Positions 26,812 through 35,069 of a stretch of DNA of 41,938 nt are shown one piece after another. A model generated the notes under the pieces. That model was not told the origin of the DNA and did no database searches. It saw only the letters and a program-made list of their open reading frames with translations. Each line of letters opens with the position of its first letter. The first letter of the stretch is position 1. Both the position numbers and the translations under genes were made by a program. The DNA is from Deltaproteobacteria bacterium (lineage in GTDB: Bacteria; Myxococcota; Myxococcia; SLRQ01): assembly GCA_029210625.1 (NCBI GenBank), contig JARGFU010000038.1, positions 1 to 41,938 of the forward strand, in the 5' to 3' direction.

Positions 26812-26820
26812 TCACCTCCT
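26812..26820 (-). promoter_or_regulatory. Strong ribosome-binding site of the surface-protein operon
   Basis: AGGAGGTGA on the minus strand, complementary to the 16S 3' end, stands immediately before the ATG at 26810. It fixes that start and is the strongest such site I noticed in the window. Confidence 0.75.
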
Positions 26821-26879
26821 CGCGACAGCAGCCCCCATCCTACTGTGGATCGCCCCGGAGGCTCGACCCGCCGCGGAGC

Positions 26880-27407
26880 CTACTTCGGCAGCAGCTTCAC
26901 CTTCAGGGTGCGCTCTTCACCGGCGCGCAGGCGGAGCACCTGGCGGTGGGTCTGGCGCAGGGGGTTCTCGATCACCACCTCGTGCCGGCCCGGGGCGAGC
27001 TCGACCGGGGCGATCGGCGTCTGGCCCCGGTTGATGCCGTCGATCTTCACCTGGCCCCAGCCGCCGGTGACGATGACCTTGAGGGTGGCGGGCCCCCGCG
27101 CCTTCGCGCTGCGCTGGCCGGTGAGCTCCCGGCCGGCCCGCGAGGGGGGATCGGCCGCCAGGGGCTCGAGGGGCAGGCGCTCGATGCCGGCGGCGAGGGG
27201 GTCCTCGGCCGTCGCCTCGGGCGCCGGGTCGGCGGGCAGGGCGGCGGGCCCGCCGGGCGCCGCCGGAGGCGCGTCGGCCGCCGGCTCCTTCGCCGGGGCG
27301 GCCGCGGTGGCGGCTGCTGGTGCCGGGGCCGCGCCGCCGCGCAGGGCCAGGTAGGCCCCGAGCCCCACCGCGCCGGCCAGGGTCAGGATGCCCAGCACCG
27401 CCAGCAC
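26880..27407 (-). CDS. Membrane/PEGA-domain segment, probably the detached C-terminal half of the cyclase upstream
   Basis: A 175-residue frame beginning at a GTG inside a hydrophobic helix (residues 1-22), then an Ala/Pro linker and a PEGA-type domain (about 105-175: LKVIVTGGWGQVKIDGINRG, then LAPGRHEVVIE). Upstream of the GTG the same frame stays open and reads a natural Pro/Ala linker ending in LTFTSPLFVLAVLG. The preceding cyclase frame instead turns into an unnatural Arg/Pro tail over the same bases. A one-base loss in one of several G runs (27435-27485 on the plus strand) would explain this. As one protein the two would give a cyclase, linker, TM helix and PEGA domain of about 450 residues. 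Confidence 0.65.
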   Translation of the reverse strand: MLAVLGILTLAGAVGLGAYLALRGGAAPAPAAATAAAPAKEPAADAPPAAPGGPAALPADPAPEATAEDPLAAGIERLPLEPLAADPPSRAGRELTGQRSAKARGPATLKVIVTGGWGQVKIDGINRGQTPIAPVELAPGRHEVVIENPLRQTHRQVLRLRAGEERTLKVKLLPK

Positions 27408-27427
27408 GAAGAGGGGGCTGGTGAAGG

Positions 27428-28252
27428 TCAGCCCCGGCGGGGGCGCCGGCGCCGGGGCGGGGGTCGCCGCCTCGGCGGGGGCGGCAGGGCCTCGATCGGT
27501 CCCGAGGTCTCGGCGGGGAGGGTGGCCGGGAGCTCGACCTCCGGCAGGGTGGGGCGCTGGTGCTTGCCCGTCCCCACCCAGCGCACCTCGAAGAGGGGGT
27601 AGGCGTCGGTCTTGCCCTTGAGGGTGAAGGTCCCGGCAGGCCGCAGGCGGATCCGGTCGGGCATCCGGGCGCGGACCGAGTCGGAGACGAAGATCTGGTC
27701 GGGGCCGGCCTGGGACTGCACCCGGGCCGCCACGTTCACCATGTCACCGTAGACGTCGCCGTCCTTGTCGTTGACCAGGGCGTCGCCGAAGTTGATCCCG
27801 ATGCGGATCGAGAGCTGATCCTCGGCCCGCCGGGCGAGGGACTGCAGCTGGGCGACCGCCTCCTGCATGCCGATCGCCGCCAGGACCGCCGCCTCGGGGT
27901 CGGGGAAGGTGGCCATGATGGCGTCCCCGATCGTCTTGATGATCCGGCCGTCCTGCCCCTCGATGATGGGCATCAGCAGGTCGTTGTGCCGCTGGACCAT
28001 CTTCCGGCCGGCCAGGTCCCCGTGGGTCTCGAAGTAGGAGGTGGAGCCCGCGATGTCCGAGAAGAGGACCGCCAGGGTGTGGTAGCGCTCGCGCAGGCGC
28101 TCGTCGAGGACGGTCTGGAGGCGCAGGATCCGGGTGATCGAGGCCCGCTCCAGGCTCGACTCCAGGCGATCGATCTCGCCCGAGGCGAGGTCCGCCACCG
28201 AGGCCTGGCGGGTCCGCTCGCCCGAGTCACCGTCCCGGCTCATGCGGGACAT
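27428..28252 (-). CDS. Class III adenylate/guanylate cyclase, apparently frameshifted near its C-terminus
   Basis: A 274-residue protein with a helical N-terminus (about 10-58) and a class III cyclase domain (about 60-225). D66 (LFSDIAGS) and D110 (IGDAIMATF) are 44 residues apart, K106 is at the base-recognition position, and N173/R177 lie in GDMVNVAAR. All catalytic residues are present, so the catalytic part should be active; ATP as substrate is inferred from the lysine. The last 20 residues become Pro/Arg-only, where the other frame continues as a sensible linker into the 26880-27407 segment. ATG 28252 is chosen; 28243 is an alternative. It is divergent from the second nuoA, 153 bases away. 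Confidence 0.85.
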   Translation of the reverse strand: MSRMSRDGDSGERTRQASVADLASGEIDRLESSLERASITRILRLQTVLDERLRERYHTLAVLFSDIAGSTSYFETHGDLAGRKMVQRHNDLLMPIIEGQDGRIIKTIGDAIMATFPDPEAAVLAAIGMQEAVAQLQSLARRAEDQLSIRIGINFGDALVNDKDGDVYGDMVNVAARVQSQAGPDQIFVSDSVRARMPDRIRLRPAGTFTLKGKTDAYPLFEVRWVGTGKHQRPTLPEVELPATLPAETSGPIEALPPPPRRRPPPRRRRPRRG

Positions 28253-28304
28253 CCTATCCCAGGTGCGCGGAGGTCGACCCAATCGCCGCAAGCCCCAGGA
28301 ACAG

Positions 28305-28334
28305 TTGACTCTTTTCCGGCGCCGCGACTAACTA
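28305..28334 (+). promoter_or_regulatory. Candidate promoter of the second complex I operon
   Basis: TTGACT (28305-28310) and TAACTA (28329-28334) are separated by 18 bases, about 70 bases before the nuoA ATG at 28406. A small GGCCC/GGGCC hairpin (28363-28378) lies in the presumed leader. The match is only moderate. Confidence 0.35.
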
Positions 28335-28405
28335 CGGCTCCCCAAACCACCAGGTTTTTCCCGGCCCATTTTCGGGCCACAAACCCGCTGGACGAGAGAC
28401 ACATC

Positions 28406-28837
28406 ATGGTCCCTACGCTCCTTGCTTCCGGGTCAGCGGCCGAAGGCGACATCGGCGCCTACCTCCCGGCTGCCATCGCCCTCGCCCTCGGCGGCTTCAT
28501 CGCCGCCCTCCTCATCGGTCTGGTCACCGCGATCGGCACCGTGAAGGAGAAGAGCCACTACAAGCGCATGCCCTACGAGGCCGGCTCGATCCCCGTCGGA
28601 TCGGCCCGCAGGCGCGTCAACGTGCAGTTCTACATCGTGGCGCTGCTCTTCATCGCCTTCGACCTGGAGACGATCTTCCTCTTCATCTGGGCCCCCGTGG
28701 CCCGGGAGTTGGGCGTCTACGGCCTCCTGGCCATGGGCGTGTTCCTGCTGCTCCTCATCCTGGGACTAGTCTACGAGTGGAAGAAGGGCGCCCTTCAGTG
28801 GTCGCCCCGCACCGCTCCCGAGGGAGACGAGGCATGA
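28406..28837 (+). CDS. nuoA: NADH-quinone oxidoreductase subunit A, second set
   Basis: A 143-residue, three-helix subunit, first gene of the second complex I operon. ATG 28406 is chosen although the frame is open much further upstream over the divergent cyclase gene. The core matches NuoA: KRMPYEAGSIPVGSARRRVN, then FYIVALLFIAFDLETIFLFI with the conserved acidic residues. The loop reads YEAG instead of the YECG of the first NuoA, so the cysteine is absent here. It overlaps nuoB by 4 bases (ATGA). Confidence 0.93.
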   Translation: MVPTLLASGSAAEGDIGAYLPAAIALALGGFIAALLIGLVTAIGTVKEKSHYKRMPYEAGSIPVGSARRRVNVQFYIVALLFIAFDLETIFLFIWAPVARELGVYGLLAMGVFLLLLILGLVYEWKKGALQWSPRTAPEGDEA

Positions 28838-29385
28838 CCAAGCTCGACGAGACCGGCGGCCTGCCGATCATTCCCACGAGCCGCGAGGACGCCATCGGCT
28901 TCTTCTCGGCCCTCAAGACCGGAAAGGCGCACGGCGGCCTGAACTGGGCCCGGCGCTTCTCCCTCTTCCAGTACCCCTTCGTCACGGCCTGCTGCGGCAT
29001 GGAGTACATGTCGATCTCCAGCGCCCGCTTCGACATGGGCCGCTTCGGCGCCGAGGTGCCGCGCTTCACCCCCCGGCAGGCCGATCTGCTGATGGTGGTC
29101 GGCACGATCACCCACAAGCAGGCGCCGGTGCTCCGCCGGGTCTGGGAGGCCATGCCCGAGCCCCGCTGGGTGATGGCCTTCGGGGTCTGCGCCTCCACCG
29201 GCGGCTTCTACCAGAACTACACCGCGGTCGAGGGGATCGACCGGATCATCCCGGTGGACGTCTACGTCCCGGGCTGCCCGCCGCGCCCCGAGCAGGTCAT
29301 CGATGCGCTGATGCTGCTCCAGGACAAGGTGTCCACCGAGGTTCGCGGCGTCGCTGGCGCCCGCCGGCCCGTGGTCGTCGAATAG
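28834..29385 (+). CDS. nuoB: NADH-quinone oxidoreductase subunit B, second set
   Basis: A 183-residue N2-cluster subunit. Ligands: C53-C54 (TACCGMEYM), C119 (FGVCASTGG), C148 (VPGCPPRPE). It has a longer N-terminus than the first NuoB and a different sequence type after the CC pair (MSISSARFDMGRFG rather than [15 protein letters not shown]). The two genes are therefore distant paralogues or of separate origin, not a recent duplication. The start is fixed by the 4-base overlap with nuoA. Confidence 0.95.
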   Translation: MTKLDETGGLPIIPTSREDAIGFFSALKTGKAHGGLNWARRFSLFQYPFVTACCGMEYMSISSARFDMGRFGAEVPRFTPRQADLLMVVGTITHKQAPVLRRVWEAMPEPRWVMAFGVCASTGGFYQNYTAVEGIDRIIPVDVYVPGCPPRPEQVIDALMLLQDKVSTEVRGVAGARRPVVVE

Positions 29386-29405
29386 GCGAAACGAGGAACA
29401 TCGAG

Positions 29406-29975
29406 ATGAGCAAGAAGGTACTCGCGGCCCTGCAGGAGCAGTTCGGGGAAGAGGTCGTCCTGAAGACCCACTCCCACCGTGGCGACGACACCGCCGAGAT
29501 CGTCCCCGAGATGATCCGGGAGGTCTGCCGCTGGCTGAAGAGCGACCCGGAGATGGCCTTCCAGCAGGTCTCCGACATCACCTGCGTGGACTGGCTGGGG
29601 CAGTCGCCCCGCTTCGAGGTCGTCTACCAGCTCTACTCCCTCACCCGGCGGCACCGGGTGCGGCTGAAGTGCCGGGTCGACGAGAGCGATCCCCGCCTGC
29701 CGAGCGTGCAGCCGGTCTGGAAGGGCGCCAACTGGCTCGAGCGCGAGGCCTACGACATGTACGGCATCGTCTTCGAGGGGCACCCCGACCTCCGGCGCCT
29801 CCTGCTCTACCCCGAGTTCATCGGGCACCCCCTGCGCAAGGACTACCCGATCCGCGGCGAGCAGCCCCTGGTCACGATGCGCGATCCGGAGAGCCAGCGG
29901 CCGGTGATGCCGGGCGGAACCCTGATCCAGCTGAAGCGCCCTGAGGGCGTGCGGCCCGTGGCGGAGGAGAACTGA
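29406..29975 (+). CDS. nuoC: NADH-quinone oxidoreductase subunit C, second set
   Basis: A 189-residue subunit of the quinone module. The signature is ANWLEREAYDMYGIVFEGH followed by [21 protein letters not shown]. It lacks the long Ala/Glu tail of the first NuoC. A GAGGA site lies about 9 bases before the ATG. It follows nuoB after 20 bases and precedes nuoD by 2. Confidence 0.95.
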   Translation: MSKKVLAALQEQFGEEVVLKTHSHRGDDTAEIVPEMIREVCRWLKSDPEMAFQQVSDITCVDWLGQSPRFEVVYQLYSLTRRHRVRLKCRVDESDPRLPSVQPVWKGANWLEREAYDMYGIVFEGHPDLRRLLLYPEFIGHPLRKDYPIRGEQPLVTMRDPESQRPVMPGGTLIQLKRPEGVRPVAEEN

Positions 29976-29977
29976 CG

Positions 29978-31276
29978 ATGGGCGCCCCCGACAAGATCAA
30001 GTCCCGCGACGAGTCCGCCGCCGAGATGGCGAAGGTGCGCCGCACCCTGGGCCCCGGCAGCAACCCGCCGCCGGCGAGCTTCTTCGGCTCCGAGGTGGAG
30101 GGCCTCCCGACCGAGGAGATCCTCGTCAACGTCGGCCCCTCCCACCCGGTCACCCACGGCACCGTCCGCTTCCTGATCCGCTTCGACGGCGAGACCATCG
30201 CCGCCATCGATCCGGAGATCGGCTACCTCCACCGCGGCTTCGAGAAGCAGGTCGAGGCGGCCACCTGGACCCAGGCCTTCCCCTACACCGATCGCCTCAA
30301 CTACGTCTCGCCGATGCTCAACAACGTGGGCTACGCGATGGCGGTCGAGAAGCTGATCGGCATCGAGGCGCCACCCCGGGCCCAGAACATCCGCACCTTC
30401 GTCGGTGAGATCCACCGCATCTGCGACCACCTCACCGCCATCGCCGCGATGGCCCTCGAGCTGGGCGCGATGACGGCCTTCCTCTACGCCGTCGAGATGC
30501 GCGATCACTGGTACGACCGGATCGCCGAGCTCACCGGCGCGCGGCTGATGGTCTCCTACTGCCGCGTCGGCGGCCTCGCCCGGGACATCCCCGACGATCA
30601 GTGGGTCCCCAAGGTCCGCGAGTGCCTGAAGCGCACCCTCGAGATCGTCCGCGAGCTCGACGCGCTGCTGACCCGCAACCGGATCTTCATCGACCGGACC
30701 CGCGACACCGGCATCATCAACGCCGAGGACGCCATCGACTGGGGCTTCACCGGCCCCTGCCTGCGGGCCACCGGCGTCGACTACGACGTCCGCAAGGACC
30801 ACCCCTACCTCCTCTACGGCGAGCTCGACTGGGACGTGCCGGTGGGTGAGCGGGGCGACAACTACGACCGCTACCTCGTCCGGATGGAGGAGATGCGGCA
30901 GTCGGTGCGGATCGTCGAGCAGTGCCTCGACCGGCTCCCCGACGGGCCGATCATCATCGACGACTGGCGGTGGGCGAAGCCCGCCAAGACCGACGTCTAC
31001 CACTCGATCCAGGGCACGATCGCCCACTTCGAGCTGGTCATGTACGGCATGCAGGTGCCCGCCGGTGAGGCCTACGGCTACACCGAGGGCGCGAACGGCG
31101 AGCTCGGCTTCTACGTCGTCAGCGACGGCGGCGGGAAGCCCTACAAGTGCAAGGTCCGCTCGCCCTGCCTGTCGCTGATGCAGGCGCTCCCGTCGATGGT
31201 GACGGGCTCGCTCATCGCCGACCTGGTTCCCACCTTCGACTCGATCAACATGATCGGTGGGGAGATCGACCGCTGA
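29978..31276 (+). CDS. nuoD: NADH-quinone oxidoreductase subunit D, second set
   Basis: A 432-residue subunit, with an N-terminal extension of about 30 residues compared with the first NuoD. Quinone-site residues are conserved: H60 (GPSHPVTHG) and Y109 (PYTDRLNY), 49 apart. Hydrogenase CxxC pairs are missing, which excludes a [NiFe]-hydrogenase large subunit. It ends FDSINMIGGEIDR. The stop overlaps the nuoG start by one base. Confidence 0.95.
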   Translation: MGAPDKIKSRDESAAEMAKVRRTLGPGSNPPPASFFGSEVEGLPTEEILVNVGPSHPVTHGTVRFLIRFDGETIAAIDPEIGYLHRGFEKQVEAATWTQAFPYTDRLNYVSPMLNNVGYAMAVEKLIGIEAPPRAQNIRTFVGEIHRICDHLTAIAAMALELGAMTAFLYAVEMRDHWYDRIAELTGARLMVSYCRVGGLARDIPDDQWVPKVRECLKRTLEIVRELDALLTRNRIFIDRTRDTGIINAEDAIDWGFTGPCLRATGVDYDVRKDHPYLLYGELDWDVPVGERGDNYDRYLVRMEEMRQSVRIVEQCLDRLPDGPIIIDDWRWAKPAKTDVYHSIQGTIAHFELVMYGMQVPAGEAYGYTEGANGELGFYVVSDGGGKPYKCKVRSPCLSLMQALPSMVTGSLIADLVPTFDSINMIGGEIDR

Positions 31277-32970
31277 TGGCTCCCGAGACACAGACAACCG
31301 AGAAGACCGACAACCGGATCACGATCACCCTCGACGGCGTCGAGATGAAGATCGAGCCCAAGAAGGGCCAGACGATCATGCAGCTCTGCGACGAGCTGGG
31401 GATCGAGATCCCGCGCTTCTGCTACCACGAGGAGCTCACCATCCCGGCGAACTGCCGGATGTGCCTCGTCGAGGTCGAGAAGGCGCCCAAGCTGCTGCCC
31501 GCCTGTCACACCACGCTGATGGACGGCCAGGTGATCAACACCCGCAACGCGCGGGTGAAGCGCTCGCAGGAGGCGGTGCTCGAGTTCATCCTCGTGAACC
31601 ACCCCATCGACTGCCCGATCTGCGATCAGGCCGGCGAGTGCCCCCTGCAGGATCAGTACGCCCAGTACGACGCCCGGGCGGCGCGCATCGGCGATCCGGT
31701 CCTCAAGGTGAAGAAGCGCAAGCGGGTCGAGCTCGGGCCCCGGGTCACCCTCGACCAGGAGCGCTGCATCCTCTGCTCGCGCTGCGTGCGCTTCATGGAC
31801 GAGGTGGCGAAGGAGCCGCAGCTGGCGATCTTCTGGCGCAACGACCACGCCTACCTCGAGACCTTCCCCGAGGAGCCCCTGACCTCGAACTACTCGCTGA
31901 ACACCGTGCAGATCTGCCCGGTGGGCGCGCTGACCTCGAGCGACTTCCGCTTCCGGGATCGAGTCTGGAACCTCCAGACCTCCGCGGGCATCTGCGACGG
32001 CTGCGACCGGGGCTGCAACACCTGGGTCGACCAGAAGCAGTCGCGGGTCGAGCGCCTCCGGGCGCGGGACAACCTCGCGGTGAACCGCTACTGGATGTGC
32101 GACGAGGGCCGCACGACCTACAAGTTCGTGAACGAGGCCCGGATGCTGACCCCCCGCCACGAGCGCGGGCAGGTCGCGCCCGCCGGCTCCTCCCTCGAGC
32201 TCGTCGGCCGGCTGGCCGAGAAGGTCGAGAGCCTCAAGGGCAAGCGCGAGCTGGCCTTCCTGATCAGCCCCCGCGTCTCCACCGAGGACGCCCTGGCGAC
32301 CGCCTGGGTGGCCAAGGAGCTCTTCGGCGCCAGCCGCCTCTACGTGGGCGGCCGCGAGCCCGGCGAGGCCGACAAGATCCTCCTGCGCGAGGACCGCAAC
32401 CCGAACCGCCTGGGCGTGAAGCTGGCGGCCGAGGCCTTCGGCCTCGAGCTCAAGGGCTTCGGCGCCCTCCTCGAGGCGGTGGACGGCGGCGAGGTGACCC
32501 GCCTGCACGCGGTGGGCCTCGACGTACCGACCGACCCGCAGCTCGTCGCGGGCACCTTCTCGGGCCTCAACTGGTTCTCCTGCTCGGCGACCAACCTGGG
32601 GCCCTTGGTGGAGCAGGCCGACATCGCCCTGCCGGCGGCCACGATGGTCGAGACCGAGGGCACCTTCGTGAGCGCCTTCGGGCGCGCCCAGCGCTTCACC
32701 CGGGCCTTCGAGCCCCGCGGTGAGGCGGCCGCTCACTGGGAGTGGCTGCTGGAGCTCGCCCGCGCCCTGGGCGAGGAGCTGGACGCCGAGGATCCGGCCT
32801 CCCTCTGGGCCGAGCTCGGAGGCCGCTCGCCGGTCCTGGGCTCGGTGGAGTGGGGCGAGGTCCCGGCCGAGGGCGTGACCCTCGACGGTGTTGGAGTCAG
32901 TGAGGACGACAGCCAGACCGGCGGTCGGGGTGTGCGGCACGAGCGCGGCATCTCCCGGTGGCCCCGGTGA
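31276..32970 (+). CDS. nuoG: NADH-quinone oxidoreductase subunit G, short form with N1b, N4, N5 and N7 ligands
   Basis: A 564-residue electron-input subunit. ATG 31276 is chosen (TGATG overlap with nuoD). Ligand sets: [2Fe-2S] N1b C49/C60/C63/C77; N5 H109/C113/C116/C122; N4 C164/C167/C170 with C214; and N7-type C240/C243/C247/C275, spaced CX2CX3CX27C as in Escherichia and Thermus. After residue 290 only part of the molybdopterin-oxidoreductase-like domain remains (for example DIALPAATMVETEGTFVSAF). The protein is therefore much shorter than the roughly 900-residue enterobacterial NuoG. No nuoE or nuoF adjoins it, so its electron donor subunit must be elsewhere. Confidence 0.93.
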   Translation: MAPETQTTEKTDNRITITLDGVEMKIEPKKGQTIMQLCDELGIEIPRFCYHEELTIPANCRMCLVEVEKAPKLLPACHTTLMDGQVINTRNARVKRSQEAVLEFILVNHPIDCPICDQAGECPLQDQYAQYDARAARIGDPVLKVKKRKRVELGPRVTLDQERCILCSRCVRFMDEVAKEPQLAIFWRNDHAYLETFPEEPLTSNYSLNTVQICPVGALTSSDFRFRDRVWNLQTSAGICDGCDRGCNTWVDQKQSRVERLRARDNLAVNRYWMCDEGRTTYKFVNEARMLTPRHERGQVAPAGSSLELVGRLAEKVESLKGKRELAFLISPRVSTEDALATAWVAKELFGASRLYVGGREPGEADKILLREDRNPNRLGVKLAAEAFGLELKGFGALLEAVDGGEVTRLHAVGLDVPTDPQLVAGTFSGLNWFSCSATNLGPLVEQADIALPAATMVETEGTFVSAFGRAQRFTRAFEPRGEAAAHWEWLLELARALGEELDAEDPASLWAELGGRSPVLGSVEWGEVPAEGVTLDGVGVSEDDSQTGGRGVRHERGISRWPR

Positions 32971-34388
32971 GTGAGACGACGATGAAGACGAACAACGACC
33001 GTACGGCGATGAGCGGCGCGCTGCGCGCCTTCTACATCACCCGGGCCCTGGTCCTGATGACGACCGTCTTCCTGGCCATCGGCGCGATCGTGCTGGTGGG
33101 CATCTTTGGCGTGACCAAGCTGCTGGCCGTGATCGCAGAGAAGATGGAGTGGGCCTGGCTCAACATCTCCGGCACCGAGTGGGTGGGCGTCCTGGCGCTG
33201 CTCGTCATCGGCCTGGTGGTGGTGATGGCCACCGCCGCCCTCCTCACCCTGGCCGAGCGGAAGTGGTCGGCGAAGATGCAGAACCGCATCGGGCCGAACC
33301 GGGCGCGCATCATCAAGGGCTCCGGCCCCTGGATGGGCCTGCCCCACGTCCTGGCCGACACGGTGAAGATGCTCACCAAGGAGGACTTCGTGCCTCCGGC
33401 GGGCAACGCCTTCCTCTTCAACCTCGGGCCCTTCATGGCCATGGCCCCGGCCTTCGCCCTGATCGCCGTCGTGCCCTTCGGGCCGGACCTCTCCGCCTTC
33501 GGCGTCGACGTCCGCTTCCAGGCGGCCCGCCTCGACTTCGGCATGCTCTGGGTCTTCGCCATCGCCTCCCTGGCGGTCTACGGCACGACCCTGGCCGGCT
33601 GGGCCTCGAACAACAAGTTCAGCCTCATGGGCGCCCTGCGCGCCTCGGCCCAGATGATCTCCTACGAGGTCACCCTGGGCCTGACCCTGGTCGGCGCCTT
33701 CCTCCTCTACGAGAGCCTGCAGCCGATGGGCATCGTGGCCTGGCAGGACGGCGTCCTCTACGGCCTGCCCAAGTGGGGCGTCATCTACCAGCCGGTCGCC
33801 TTCCTCTTCTTCATCGTGGCGGCCTTCGCCGAGATCAAGCGGGCGCCCTTCGACCTGCCCGAGGCCGACCCCGAGATCGTCGGCTACTTCATCGAGTACT
33901 CGGGCATGAAGTTCGGCATCTTCATGGTCTCCGAGTTCGTCGAGCTGGTGATCCTCTCGGGCATCATCGTGACCCTCTTCTTCGGCGGCTGGTCCATCCC
34001 CTGGCTCCCCTACGGCGAGCTGCAGGCCTGGCTCTCCGGCACGGCCGGCCTCGGTGACTGGGGCGCCCTGCTGGCGGCCTGGATCGCCCTGACGGTCTTC
34101 GCCGGCAAGATGATGTTCTTCGTCTGGCTGCAGATGCTGATCCGCTGGAGCTTCCCCCGCTTCCGCTACGATCAGCTCATGGACGTGGGCTGGAAGATGA
34201 TCCTGCCCCTCTCCCTGGTGAACGTCGTCATCACCGCCGTCGCGGTCATCCTCGACCCCTCCCTGAAGTGGGCGCTGGGGATCGGCCTCGTCGAGTGCCT
34301 GGTCTTCGCGGGCTACTACCTCTCGGTGAAGGCCCCGGCCCGGACCGACCCCCTCCACGCCGAGACCGCGCACTCGCACGGTCACTGA
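32967..34388 (+). CDS. nuoH: NADH-quinone oxidoreductase subunit H, second set
   Basis: A 473-residue membrane subunit, longer than the first NuoH because of an N-terminal extension and extra loop. Conserved loops: ERKWSAKMQNRIGPNRARI, GWASNNKFSLMGALRASAQM, and AEIKRAPFDLPEADPEIVGY followed by FIEYSG. GTG 32967 is chosen because it overlaps the nuoG stop (GTGA); ATG 32982 is an alternative. The C-terminus is His-rich (HAETAHSHGH). It is the only membrane subunit besides NuoA in this operon. Confidence 0.94.
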   Translation: MSETTMKTNNDRTAMSGALRAFYITRALVLMTTVFLAIGAIVLVGIFGVTKLLAVIAEKMEWAWLNISGTEWVGVLALLVIGLVVVMATAALLTLAERKWSAKMQNRIGPNRARIIKGSGPWMGLPHVLADTVKMLTKEDFVPPAGNAFLFNLGPFMAMAPAFALIAVVPFGPDLSAFGVDVRFQAARLDFGMLWVFAIASLAVYGTTLAGWASNNKFSLMGALRASAQMISYEVTLGLTLVGAFLLYESLQPMGIVAWQDGVLYGLPKWGVIYQPVAFLFFIVAAFAEIKRAPFDLPEADPEIVGYFIEYSGMKFGIFMVSEFVELVILSGIIVTLFFGGWSIPWLPYGELQAWLSGTAGLGDWGALLAAWIALTVFAGKMMFFVWLQMLIRWSFPRFRYDQLMDVGWKMILPLSLVNVVITAVAVILDPSLKWALGIGLVECLVFAGYYLSVKAPARTDPLHAETAHSHGH

Positions 34389-34403
34389 TCCAAGGAGCGA
34401 CGC

Positions 34404-35069
34404 ATGGCAACCAAGACCATCAAGCTTCCCGAGCAGCGCCCCATGGATGCCCTCGAGCGGACCTTCTTCAGCGAGGCAGTGAAGGGCCTGAAGGTCATCG
34501 GCGGCAAGTGGGTGACCAACATGCTCTACCCCCACGACCGGAACTTCGACGTCCTGGAGCGGAAGGGACCGAGCGAGGTCGTCACCTGGGAGTACCCGGA
34601 CGAGGCGCCCCCCTATCCCAAGGGCTACCGCGGTCAGCACCGCTTGACCTACCGCGAGGACGGCCGGCCCCGCTGCGTGGCCTGCTTCATGTGCTCGACC
34701 CACTGCCCGGCCAACTGCATCACCATCGAGGCCGGTGAGCTCGAGGACGACCCCATCGAGAAGTACCCGGTGCGCTTCGAGATCGACGAGCTCAAGTGCA
34801 TCGTCTGCGGTCTCTGCGTCGAGGCCTGCCCGAAGGACGCCATCCGGATGGACACCGGCCGGCACGCCACCCCGGTCCTCGACCGCAGCGCGGCGATCAT
34901 GAGCCGCGATCAGCTCATGGCCGAGTCCAAGCCCTTCGGCTCGACCCTGCCGGTCGGCACCCCCTTCGACGTCTCCCGCGAGCACCTGCGCTACCTGCAG
35001 ATGAAGGGCGAGAAGGAGCGGGGCGCCGAGAACGAGGAAGAGCGGATCGGGCCGGATCACAGGCGGTAG
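34404..35069 (+). CDS. nuoI: NADH-quinone oxidoreductase subunit I, second set
   Basis: A 221-residue ferredoxin-type subunit with both [4Fe-4S] motifs: C91/C94/C97/C101 (CVACFMCSTHCP) and C132/C135/C138/C142 (CIVCGLCVEACP). The N-terminal 85 residues are longer than in the first NuoI. An AAGGAG site precedes the ATG. The last gene of the second set; nuoJ to nuoN do not follow. The TAG stop lies inside the stem of a strong hairpin (35058-35088) that opens the heptamer element. Confidence 0.95.
   Translation: MATKTIKLPEQRPMDALERTFFSEAVKGLKVIGGKWVTNMLYPHDRNFDVLERKGPSEVVTWEYPDEAPPYPKGYRGQHRLTYREDGRPRCVACFMCSTHCPANCITIEAGELEDDPIEKYPVRFEIDELKCIVCGLCVEACPKDAIRMDTGRHATPVLDRSAAIMSRDQLMAESKPFGSTLPVGTPFDVSREHLRYLQMKGEKERGAENEEERIGPDHRR

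Noticed and set aside
29978-35069. Second set read as a membrane-bound [NiFe]-hydrogenase
   Set aside because: NuoD has the quinone-site His and Tyr and lacks both CxxC pairs for a NiFe centre. NuoG with N1b, N4, N5 and N7 ligands also points to complex I.
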